Shown here in pieces: positions 1 to 5,779 of a DNA stretch of 6,621 nucleotides; within the stretch, counting starts at the first letter, position 1; each line of letters starts with the position of its first letter. Source of the DNA: Methanobacteriota archaeon (GTDB taxonomy: Archaea; Hydrothermarchaeota; Hydrothermarchaeia; Hydrothermarchaeales; JACQPM01); NCBI GenBank assembly GCA_016207475.1, contig JACQPM010000056.1:1-6621 (forward strand). Reading direction: 5' to 3'. The position numbers were made by a program, and so were the translations under genes. The notes below the pieces were generated by a model. It did not search any database, had not been told where the DNA came from, and saw nothing but the letters and a program-made list of their open reading frames with translations.

Positions 1-721
1 CCTTGGGGTTGTAGTCCGTCCCGATCAGTATGGCCAGGTCCACGAGCTGCTCCCGCGTGATCTCCAGCTCCTTGAGGACCCTCTCCAGGTGGAGGATCTC
101 GGGCTTGACCTCCACGTAGGCGTTCCGCCGGGGGATCTTCCTCTTCCCAGATATCGTCAGGTTCCTCACCAGCCTGGGGGCCCCGAAGAGGAGGGAATCG
201 TAGTCCTGGGAGCCAGCGGCCCAGACCTCACCCTTCATGGCCATGTGGGCCGCCTGGGCCTCCCCCTCCGAGGGCGCCTGGACGCATGGTATGCCCAGGT
301 AGCCCAGAAGTTCATTGGAGTCGCTGAGCATGGACTCGTTGAGGCTGGCCGACTGCATGGCCTTGGTCTTGGCCAGCTCATACCGCTCCTCATCCAAAGC
401 GCGCCGCCATTCCACGGCGGCGCGCTCCCTCGCCTCCCGCCGCACCTCCGTCGTCCGGCCCTTGAGCCTGGGGGGTCTTCCATCAAATACATAAACGGGC
501 TTGATACCGAACTCCAGGAGGTTCAGGTTGCGATAGAAGAGGCCCGAGAGGTGGCTCGTCACCCTCCCCCGGGAGTCCATGAGGAGCTCCCCCGTGGGCT
601 GCCTGATGATGGAGAGGAACTGGTAGAGGGAGTTGAGGGCGTCTATGGCGATGCGCTTCCCCCCCATGGCCTCGAACTCCAGGGAGCTCGGGGCGAGGAG
701 GTCCGTCAGCTGTACGCCCAT
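1..721 (-). CDS. fen: Flap endonuclease 1 (FEN-1), N-terminal 240 residues, cut by window edge
   Basis: Structure-specific 5' nuclease that removes 5' flaps during Okazaki-fragment maturation and repair, normally together with the PCNA clamp. I translated the minus strand from the ATG at 721-719; it stays open to base 1. The N-terminus reads MGVQLTDLL, as in archaeal FEN-1, with Gly2 next to the processed Met. All seven metal-binding acids sit at the canonical archaeal numbers: Asp27 (in IAIDALNS), Asp80 (VYVFDGRPP), Glu152 and Glu154 (PSEGEAQAA), Asp173 and Asp175 (SQDYDS) and Asp236 (GTDYNP). The visible part therefore covers the N and I nuclease domains and stops as the helix-hairpin-helix region begins. 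About 100 C-terminal residues, including the PCNA-binding tail, lie outside the window. It is transcribed divergently from carS, with a TATA box placed for a leaderless mRNA. Identification is secure; the missing end is only the window boundary. Confidence 0.96.
   Translation of the reverse strand, partial: MGVQLTDLLAPSSLEFEAMGGKRIAIDALNSLYQFLSIIRQPTGELLMDSRGRVTSHLSGLFYRNLNLLEFGIKPVYVFDGRPPRLKGRTTEVRREARERAAVEWRRALDEERYELAKTKAMQSASLNESMLSDSNELLGYLGIPCVQAPSEGEAQAAHMAMKGEVWAAGSQDYDSLLFGAPRLVRNLTISGKRKIPRRNAYVEVKPEILHLERVLKELEITREQLVDLAILIGTDYNPK
398..426. repeat. Perfect 11-bp inverted repeat inside fen
   Basis: AGCGCGCCGCC at 398-408 is followed by a 7-base loop (ATTCCAC) and its exact reverse complement GGCGGCGCGCT at 416-426. 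The stem is entirely inside the FEN-1 coding region, around codons 99-108, and is almost pure G+C, so it would be a very stable hairpin in the mRNA. It may be no more than a by-product of alanine and arginine codons in a GC-rich gene. No T-run follows on either strand, so it is not a terminator. Confidence 0.6.
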
Positions 722-742
722 GCCATTACATATGCCAAGCCC

Positions 743-753
743 CTATATAATTT
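743..753 (-). promoter_or_regulatory. TATA box for fen
   Basis: On the minus strand this reads AAATTATATAG, an archaeal TATA-like element in an AT-rich island between two GC-rich genes. Its centre lies about 27 bases upstream of the FEN-1 ATG at 721. With the usual archaeal TATA-to-start distance of about 25 bases, transcription would begin at or within a few bases of the ATG, giving a leaderless or nearly leaderless mRNA. No Shine-Dalgarno sequence is seen before the ATG, which agrees with this. Confidence 0.65.
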
Positions 754-770
754 GGAAGGGCCTGACAAAT

Positions 771-778
771 TTTATATA
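771..778 (+). promoter_or_regulatory. TATA box for the carS-pyrE-purD-argF operon
   Basis: TTTATATA, inside the AT-rich run AAATTTTATATATT, lies about 30 bases upstream of the GTG that begins carS at 805. Predicted transcription start is near 800, leaving a leader of only a few bases. It is divergent from the fen TATA box about 20 bases away, so the two pre-initiation complexes would sit very close together and may compete. Confidence 0.65.
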
Positions 779-804
779 TTGCCGCCTGGCCTCATTAGAG
801 AGAT

Positions 805-1320
805 GTGAGCCTCCCCACCCTCCTCTTCCAGGCCGTCTACTTCTTTTTCCCTGCCTATGTGGCCAACACCGCCGCCTGCATCCTCGGCCACGGGAGGCCG
901 CTGGACCTGGGCAGGCATTTCATCGACGGCAAGCGGATCCTGGGCGACGGGGTCACCGTCAGGGGCTCCCTGGCCGGCGTCCTCTGCGGGACGGTGGTGG
1001 GCCTCGCCCAGGCGGACTTCGATATCGGCTCCACCGCGGCCCAGGCGGGCTTCCTCCTCTCCCTGGGGGCCATCGTGGGCGACGGGGTGGGGAGCTTCAT
1101 CAAGCGGAGGCTCGGCATGCCGAAAGGCGCCCCGGCGCCTCTCCTGGACCAGCTGAACTTCGTGGTGGGAGGACTCGCCTTTGCAAGGCTCGTCCTCCCT
1201 TTCGGCACCCCTCCCATGGAACCCATCACCATCGCCGTCCTCTTCGTCGTCACGCCTATAGGCCACCTCATGATCAACAAGACGGGCTACCAGCTCAAGC
1301 TCAAAGACGTCCCCTGGTGA
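805..1320 (+). CDS. carS: CDP-archaeol synthase (CDP-2,3-bis-O-geranylgeranyl-sn-glycerol synthase)
   Basis: Integral membrane cytidylyltransferase that activates unsaturated archaeol with CTP to give CDP-archaeol, the branch point for archaeal polar phospholipids. The 171-residue product has the usual length of the DUF46/CarS family. Family signatures are visible: PAYVAN (16-21), the FIDGKRILGDG block with T-V-R-G following (39-54), the GDGVGSFIKRR stretch (92-102) before a conserved DQL (115-117), and HLMINK (154-159). Hydrophobic segments at about 5-24, 56-70, 80-92, 118-132 and 139-157 fit a multi-pass protein. I start it at GTG 805 because the predicted transcription start is close to 800 and no in-frame ATG lies nearby; an ATG at 803 meets TGA at once. 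It is the first gene of the operon and ends 3 bases before pyrE. Confidence 0.93.
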   Translation: MSLPTLLFQAVYFFFPAYVANTAACILGHGRPLDLGRHFIDGKRILGDGVTVRGSLAGVLCGTVVGLAQADFDIGSTAAQAGFLLSLGAIVGDGVGSFIKRRLGMPKGAPAPLLDQLNFVVGGLAFARLVLPFGTPPMEPITIAVLFVVTPIGHLMINKTGYQLKLKDVPW

Positions 1321-1323
1321 CCC

Positions 1324-1848
1324 ATGGCATCGAAAGCTCTCCTGGAAGCCCTCCGGCGGAAGGCTGTGAGGAGGGGCGACTTCACCCTGGCCTCGGGGAA
1401 GAGGAGCGACTACTACATAAACATGAAGGAGGCATATACAGACCCAGAGGTCCTGAGGATCATAACCAGGGAGATAGCAAGGCTGCTGAGGGATACGAAG
1501 ATGGACAGGATAGCGGGGGTGGCGGTGGGGGGCGTGCCCCTGGCCACGGCACTGAGCCTGGAGCTTGGGGTGCCATTCCTCATCGTCAGGAAGGAGCGGA
1601 AGGGGTACGGCACCGACGTGGAGGTGGAGGGGAGCTTGAGAGAAGGAGAGGAGGTGGTGCTGGTGGAAGACGTGACGACCACGGGGGGTTCCGTCCTGGC
1701 GGCCGCAGAGGCGCTGGAACGGAAGGGTGGTAGGTGCCGACGGGTAGTGGTAGTGGTGGACCGCCTCGAAGGGGCGAGAGAGGCCCTCGGGGCGCGCGGG
1801 ATAGAGCTGATACCCCTGACTACAGGGGAGGAGTTGATGAGAGCATGA
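1324..1848 (+). CDS. pyrE: Orotate phosphoribosyltransferase
   Basis: Transfers phosphoribose from PRPP to orotate to make OMP in pyrimidine synthesis; cytoplasmic, normally a dimer. The 174 residues match the compact archaeal form. Visible motifs are the substrate segment around FTLASGKRSDYYI (20-32), AGVAVGGVPLA (64-74), the flexible-loop RKERKGYGT (89-97) whose lysines and arginine contact PRPP, and the diagnostic PRPP-binding loop VLVEDVTTTGGS (112-123) with its paired acids at 115-116. The ATG at 1324 follows the carS stop after 3 bases, and a GGTGA Shine-Dalgarno site overlaps that stop codon (1316-1320), supporting this start and tight coupling. The last codons overlap the start of the next gene in an ATGA. 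No OMP decarboxylase gene is visible nearby. Confidence 0.96.
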   Translation: MASKALLEALRRKAVRRGDFTLASGKRSDYYINMKEAYTDPEVLRIITREIARLLRDTKMDRIAGVAVGGVPLATALSLELGVPFLIVRKERKGYGTDVEVEGSLREGEEVVLVEDVTTTGGSVLAAAEALERKGGRCRRVVVVVDRLEGAREALGARGIELIPLTTGEELMRA

Positions 1849-2708
1849 TGACGATACCTTCGGCCCTCTTGAAGTTACTGGGCATCCTCCTGGTCATGAT
1901 AGGACTGGCCGGTGCCGCCTCCGGCATCCTGGCTGTGAAGCTCGTCTACGAGTACAACATCGAGGCCGCGACCACGACCTCCATCAAGGAGTCCATCTCC
2001 GAGGCCACCTCCGACATGGAGACCAACAGGAAGGATATCAATAGTTCCCTCTTCGATGCCACGAAGAACCTGGGGAAGGCCTCCACCAGCGCCATAGTGG
2101 CGGGGGAGAAGACGGGCTCCGCCTCCGAGGCCCTGAAGGCGGCCTCCGGCGACCTAGCCAACGCTGCAAACAGCGTCAGGGTCGCCTCCACTTCCAACAA
2201 GGAGGCAGCCCGGGACCTGAGGGACGGGGCCCAGTCCCTGAGGGCCTGGTCCGAGATCTTCCGCCTCAACGGGAGCGAGCTGCCCGGAAAGGCAACCTTC
2301 CAGTTCGCCGCCGATCGCATGACATCGGCCGGCTCGAAGCTCGAAGACTCTGGAGCCAAGCTGGAGGCAACGGCCTTGAACATGGACAGGACCGCCTCCA
2401 ACATCGATACCGCCTCCATCAGGTTCAAGGAGTCTTCCACTGAGCAGAGGGGGATGGGGTCCAGCCTCAACCAGTCCAGAAGCGATATGGATAGGCTGAG
2501 GGGACCGTTGGACGACTTCGTAGCCGATGTCACGGTCCCCCTCCGGGAGTCCGTCAACGGGGTAGAGGCCCTCATTGGACTCACCCCGAGCATAAAGCTC
2601 CTGGGCTACGGTATCCTGGCCTACCTCATCATCCTCCACCTCATCATCCTGGGGGTCGGGCTTGCCATAATAATCATCGAGACGAACCTCTTCTATACCG
2701 AGGAGTGA
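1845..2708 (+). CDS. Unrecognised membrane protein: two terminal TM segments around a helical, Ser/Ala-rich domain
   Basis: I do not recognise this 287-residue protein. It has a hydrophobic segment at about 8-34, a second at about 249-278, and a polar region of about 210 residues between them. That region is rich in Ala, Ser, Thr, Asp and Lys, contains no Cys, is almost free of Pro, and looks alpha-helical, with repeated small and hydrophobic residues suggestive of coiled coil, as in chemoreceptor stalks or tape-measure-like proteins. The short ends (about 8 and 9 residues) fit both termini inside and the helical domain outside the cell, as two antiparallel anchors. I start at ATG 1845, which overlaps the pyrE TGA (ATGATGA) and has GGAGGAG at 1827-1833; ATG 1848 is the alternative. 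The next gene, purD, starts 8 bases after the stop. Its place among biosynthetic genes does not reveal a function; envelope organisation is only a guess. Confidence 0.85.
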   Translation: MMTIPSALLKLLGILLVMIGLAGAASGILAVKLVYEYNIEAATTTSIKESISEATSDMETNRKDINSSLFDATKNLGKASTSAIVAGEKTGSASEALKAASGDLANAANSVRVASTSNKEAARDLRDGAQSLRAWSEIFRLNGSELPGKATFQFAADRMTSAGSKLEDSGAKLEATALNMDRTASNIDTASIRFKESSTEQRGMGSSLNQSRSDMDRLRGPLDDFVADVTVPLRESVNGVEALIGLTPSIKLLGYGILAYLIILHLIILGVGLAIIIIETNLFYTEE

Positions 2709-2716
2709 TAGGGTAG

Positions 2717-4021
2717 ATGCGGGTCCTCCTGGTCGGAGGGGGCGGAAGGGAGCACGCCATCGCCGAGGCCCTGGCCAGGGGCGGGGCCGAGCTGTACGCC
2801 GTCATGAGGAACAGGAACCCCGGCATAGCCAGGCTCTCCAGGGAGTTCCTCCTGGCCGATGAGACGGACGGCGGGAGGGTGGCGGGCTTCGCCAGGAGAA
2901 TCGGGGCAGAGATGGCGGTGATAGGGCCCGAAGGTCCGCTGGCCGCGGGCATCGTAGACGCCCTGACGGGAGAGGGTATACCCACCGTGGGGCCGACCAA
3001 GCGATTGGCGCAGATTGAGGCCTCCAAGGCCTTCATGCGGGGGCTCATGGCCAGGCACAGGATACCGGGCTCCCTGAGGTACGGCGCCTTCTCTGGCCTC
3101 TCCGAGGCCTTGGACTTCCTGGAGCGCTTCGACGGGCCCGTGGCCATAAAGCCCTCGGGGCTCACGGGGGGGAAAGGGGTGAAGGTGGTGGGGGACCAGC
3201 TCAAGGACCTGGAGGAGGCGCGGGACTACCTGCGGGAGGTGATGGAGGGCGGGATAGGCGGGGGCGAGGTGGTGATAGAGGAGAGGGCCGAGGGGGAGGA
3301 GTTCACCCTCCAGGCCTTCGTCGACGGGAGGCGGGTGGTGCCAATGCCCCTCGTCCAGGACCACAAGAGGGCCTTCGAGGGGGACACTGGGCCCAACACG
3401 GGGGGGATGGGGGCCTACTCCGATGCCAACGGGCTCCTCCCCTTCCTGGAGGCGGGGGATAGGAAGGCCGCGGAGGATATCATGAAGGCTGCGATAGCGG
3501 CCCTCAGGGCCGAGACCGGTGAGGAATACCGCGGAATACTCTACGGTCAGTTCATGCTGGGGAGGGAGCTGAGGCTGATCGAGTTCAACTGCCGCTTCGG
3601 GGACCCGGAGGCCATGAACGTCCTCTCCATCCTCAAGACCAACTTCGTCGAGGTCTGCCGGGGGATCGTGGACGGGCGCCTCCGGGATGCTGTCTTCGAG
3701 CCGAAGGCCACGGTCTCGAAGTACGTGGTCCCCCAGGGGTACGGGCTGAAGCCCATGAGCGGGAAGAGGATCTTCGTGGACGAGGAGCGGATCAGGAGGG
3801 AAGGCGCCCGGCTCTACTACGCCGCCGTGAACGAAGATGGCGGCGCCGTCTACACGACCTCCTCCAGATCGGTGGGGGTGGTAGGGGTCCACGAGACCAT
3901 AGCCGGGGCCGAGAGGATCGCCGAGAGGGCCATGGCGGGGATAAGGGGCGAGGGTATATACCACAGGGCCGACATAGGAACGGAGGCCCGATTAGGACGG
4001 AAGATCCGGAAGGCGCTATGA
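2717..4021 (+). CDS. purD: Phosphoribosylamine--glycine ligase (GAR synthetase)
   Basis: ATP-grasp enzyme that joins glycine to 5-phosphoribosylamine with ATP, the second step of purine synthesis. The 434 residues correspond to a complete monofunctional PurD. Visible signatures are the N-terminal GGGGREHAIAEAL (7-19), GPEGPLAAGI (70-79), the glycine-rich ATP loop KPSGLTGGKGV (145-155), the DHKRAFEGDTGPNTGGMGAY block (215-234) and the metal-binding EFNCRFGDPEAM (289-300). The start at ATG 2717 is supported by an upstream GAGGAGTGAT (2700-2709), close to the archaeal anti-Shine-Dalgarno complement, about 7 bases away. It sits 8 bases after the helical membrane protein gene, and its TGA overlaps the argF ATG (ATGA at 4018-4021), so translation of the two is probably coupled. 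Confidence 0.97.
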   Translation: MRVLLVGGGGREHAIAEALARGGAELYAVMRNRNPGIARLSREFLLADETDGGRVAGFARRIGAEMAVIGPEGPLAAGIVDALTGEGIPTVGPTKRLAQIEASKAFMRGLMARHRIPGSLRYGAFSGLSEALDFLERFDGPVAIKPSGLTGGKGVKVVGDQLKDLEEARDYLREVMEGGIGGGEVVIEERAEGEEFTLQAFVDGRRVVPMPLVQDHKRAFEGDTGPNTGGMGAYSDANGLLPFLEAGDRKAAEDIMKAAIAALRAETGEEYRGILYGQFMLGRELRLIEFNCRFGDPEAMNVLSILKTNFVEVCRGIVDGRLRDAVFEPKATVSKYVVPQGYGLKPMSGKRIFVDEERIRREGARLYYAAVNEDGGAVYTTSSRSVGVVGVHETIAGAERIAERAMAGIRGEGIYHRADIGTEARLGRKIRKAL

Positions 4022-4929
4022 ACCTCATCTCCATACTGGACCTGAAGGATTGGAAGGCGGTACTGGACGACGCCAGAAAAATGAAGAGGGCCCATCCCTT
4101 GACCTACTTGCGGCAGAGGACCCTGGGCCTCGTCTTCGAGAAGGCCTCCACCAGGACGAGGGTCTCCTTCGAGGTGGCCATGACCCAGCTCGGCGGCCAC
4201 GCCATATACCTGGACTGGAAGAGCTCCCAGCTGGGGCGGGGGGAGAGCATCAAGGACACGGCCAGGGTCCTGGGGCGTTATCTGGACGGCGTAGTCATGA
4301 GGGCCAGGTCCCACCGGGACGTGGTGGAGCTGGGCAGCCACGCGGCTATACCGGTGATAAACGGCCTCTCCGACCTGGAGCACCCCTGCCAGGCCCTCGC
4401 GGACCTCTTCACCATAAGGGAGAGGGAGAAGGGCTTTGGAGGCGTGAAGCTGGCCTACGTGGGGGACGGGAACAACGTCTGCAACTCCCTCCTCCTGGGC
4501 TCGGCCATGGTCGGCATGGACATGGTCGTGGCGACCCCAAAGGGCTACGCGCCGCCCAGGGATATAGTGAACAGGGCAAAGAAACTGGCTGCTAAAACCG
4601 GCTCAAGGGTGGAGCTCCTCAGGGACCCTGCCAAGGCCGTGGAGGGGGCGGACTACCTCTATACGGACGTCTGGGTCTCCATGGGGCAGGAGAAAGAAGA
4701 GGCTGAAAGGATGAGGGCCTTCCAGGATTTCCAGGTGAATAGAAAGCTCGTCGAGCAGGCTGGAAATCCGCTCATCATGCACTGCCTCCCGGCCCACCGG
4801 GGGCTGGAGATCACCGACGATGTGCTCGACGGCAAGCGCTCCATCGTCCTGGACCAGGCTGAAAATCGCCTCCACGTCCAGAAGGCGCTGCTGGTGTATC
4901 TCTTGAAGAGGAATAAGTCGGAAAGATAA
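4018..4929 (+). CDS. argF: Ornithine carbamoyltransferase
   Basis: Condenses ornithine with carbamoyl phosphate to citrulline in arginine synthesis; cytoplasmic, usually a trimer or a multiple of trimers. At 303 residues it is full length. The carbamoyl-phosphate site STRTR is at 44-48, MRARSH at 94-99, HPCQ at 122-125 and the ornithine-loop HCLPAHRG, with the catalytic Cys, at 255-262. The DVWVSMGQ segment (217-224) separates it from aspartate carbamoyltransferase. The N-terminus MNLISILDL is typical of the family, and the ATG overlaps the purD stop. It is the last gene of the plus operon; no convincing terminator is visible in the AT-rich stretch after its TAA. Carbamoyl phosphate is shared by arginine and pyrimidine synthesis, a possible reason for the gene to travel with pyrE. 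Confidence 0.97.
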   Translation: MNLISILDLKDWKAVLDDARKMKRAHPLTYLRQRTLGLVFEKASTRTRVSFEVAMTQLGGHAIYLDWKSSQLGRGESIKDTARVLGRYLDGVVMRARSHRDVVELGSHAAIPVINGLSDLEHPCQALADLFTIREREKGFGGVKLAYVGDGNNVCNSLLLGSAMVGMDMVVATPKGYAPPRDIVNRAKKLAAKTGSRVELLRDPAKAVEGADYLYTDVWVSMGQEKEEAERMRAFQDFQVNRKLVEQAGNPLIMHCLPAHRGLEITDDVLDGKRSIVLDQAENRLHVQKALLVYLLKRNKSER

Positions 4930-5060
4930 CGGCAGAACAAGAGTTTCTGGGTAAAATTATAAGTCCCCTGGATACTATGAATTTTGAGGTGGCTAGTACA
5001 TATGATAGAAAATGAGCGATGTACCCAAAAGTGATATATACGCATTGCGGATATGAACGA
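4930..5060. other. AT-rich intergenic flank left of the cassette, with small hairpins
   Basis: This stretch between argF and the cassette holds no credible gene; the longest ATG frame seen, at 4977, is 12 codons. It contains a 6-bp inverted repeat GTACAT (4996-5001) / ATGTAC (5019-5024) with a 17-base loop. A second imperfect one, ATATACGC (5036-5043) / GCGGATAT (5047-5054), has a 3-base loop and ends 6 bases before the cassette boundary. TATA-like runs occur at about 4953-4962 and 5034-5040. I saw no RYYYAAC core paired with the boundary, so I cannot show a second attC here; it may be a plain target site or a decayed recombination site. Confidence 0.5.
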
Positions 5061-5067
5061 GTTAAGT
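5061..5067 (+). other. Left cassette boundary, integron core site GTTAAGT
   Basis: GTTAAGT fits the integron core consensus GTTRRRY, where crossover is between G and TT. Its exact reverse complement, ACTTAAC, is the left core of the attC-like site at 5780-5786, and the match extends to 9 bases (5061-5069 against 5778-5786). In a true cassette, the first six bases of the inserted segment complete the right core of that cassette's own attC in the free circle, so the two cores must be complementary, as seen here. Confidence 0.65.
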
Positions 5068-5090
5068 GAAATGCTCGCTCGCCGCCAGAG

Positions 5091-5100
5091 ATATTTAAAG
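5091..5100 (+). promoter_or_regulatory. TATA-like promoter inside the cassette
   Basis: ATATTTAAAG resembles an archaeal TATA box and is centred about 25 bases upstream of the GTG at 5121. A transcript from it would start almost exactly at the GTG, or leave an 18-base leader for the ATG at 5139. AATAAAATT further on (5107-5115) could also serve as a bacterial -10-like element, so the sequence alone does not decide which domain's machinery reads it. Confidence 0.5.
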
Positions 5101-5120
5101 ATTCAGAATAAAATTATGGG

Positions 5121-5726
5121 GTGATAAACATTAGAAATATGAGAGAAAAACTCAAAATAAAAATCGGTGAAGAATTCAAGCCAGCATCACAATTTAAGAA
5201 GCTCTATTACATCTATGTGGTGTTAGCGATTCTTGTTGGTATTTTGACATGGTATCTTCCCGTGTTGCTTTTCGCTCCGTTCGAAGTAAAACTTGGTATT
5301 TCGATACCAATTTTAGCTATTCTGATTTCCGTAGCTTACTGGATTCCGAAATATTATGATACGATGGCCTACAAACTTACTGAAAATGAAATTGTATGGT
5401 GGAGAGGAGTATGGTTCAAGAACACGGGAATTGTTCCTTACAACAGGATAACCAATATTGACATAACTCAAGGTCCTATTTCAAGGAAACTCGGGATTGC
5501 CGCTCTTAAAATTCAAACTGCAGGTTATTCTGGGCAATACGCCAGAGCTGAAATAAGAATAGAAGGAATGGAACAATTTGAGTATTTAAGGGAGTTGGTA
5601 ATGGGCTTTGTTAAAGGTAAAAAGCCTGTAGCAGTAGAAACTTATGAGGAAGAAAACATTGATTTAAAAATTCTTAATGAATTAGTCAAGATACGAGAAC
5701 TGCTGGAGAAATCTTCGGAAAATTGA
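5121..5726 (+). CDS. PH-domain (DUF304/bPH2-like) membrane protein, cassette cargo
   Basis: A 201-residue protein with two hydrophobic segments (about 29-51 and 54-75). These are followed by a beta-rich region (about 80-162) with the pattern of the bacterial/archaeal PH-like domain DUF304: YKLTENEIVWWRG, then VPYNRITNIDITQGPISRKLGI, then an AEIRIEGM strand and a closing helix. A charged linker leads to a C-terminal helix (180-199, IDLKILNELVKIRELLEK) with Leu/Ile spacing suited to a short coiled coil. Proteins of this type (YdbS/YdbT-like) are membrane-anchored and poorly characterised; no enzymatic role can be given. GTG 5121 gives the longest frame and matches a leaderless transcript; ATG 5139, 13 bases after GGTGAT (5120-5125), is a good alternative that would remove six residues. 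The AT-rich codons (AAA, ATT, AAT, GAA) differ sharply from the neighbouring genes. It is the only gene in the putative cassette. Confidence 0.85.
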   Translation: MINIRNMREKLKIKIGEEFKPASQFKKLYYIYVVLAILVGILTWYLPVLLFAPFEVKLGISIPILAILISVAYWIPKYYDTMAYKLTENEIVWWRGVWFKNTGIVPYNRITNIDITQGPISRKLGIAALKIQTAGYSGQYARAEIRIEGMEQFEYLRELVMGFVKGKKPVAVETYEEENIDLKILNELVKIRELLEKSSEN

Positions 5727-5779
5727 TGGGAATGTATACACTTAAGGCGGCGCGCTCGCACTCTCACAACCTTCGGGTC

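Noticed and set aside
235..492. Other open frames opposite or within fen, including the plus-strand frame 89-808
   Set aside because: They overlap a complete, motif-perfect FEN-1 coding frame and have low-complexity Pro/Gly/Arg-rich translations typical of antisense frames in GC-rich genes.
803..808. ATG TGA minimal start-stop overlapping the carS GTG (and ATG GGG TGA at 5116-5124 overlapping the GTG at 5121)
   Set aside because: The predicted transcription starts leave little or no leader, so these are unlikely to act as upstream reading frames; probably chance.
3953..3961. TATA-like GGGTATATA near the end of purD as an internal promoter for argF
   Set aside because: It is within conserved coding sequence (GIYHRADI) and argF is already coupled to purD by an ATGA overlap; no independent support.
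4977..5015. 12-codon frame starting at ATG 4977
   Set aside because: Too short, no ribosome site, no recognisable pattern.
4930..5061. A second complete attC upstream of the cassette
   Set aside because: No RYYYAAC core was found within a suitable distance to pair with the GTTRRRY at 5061, and the hairpins there do not have the L-box arrangement.
416..5757. Shared 12-mer GGCGGCGCGCTC in fen (416-427) and near the cassette end (5746-5757)
   Set aside because: A G+C-only-biased 12-base match is expected by chance about once or more in a window of this size; no extended similarity around it.
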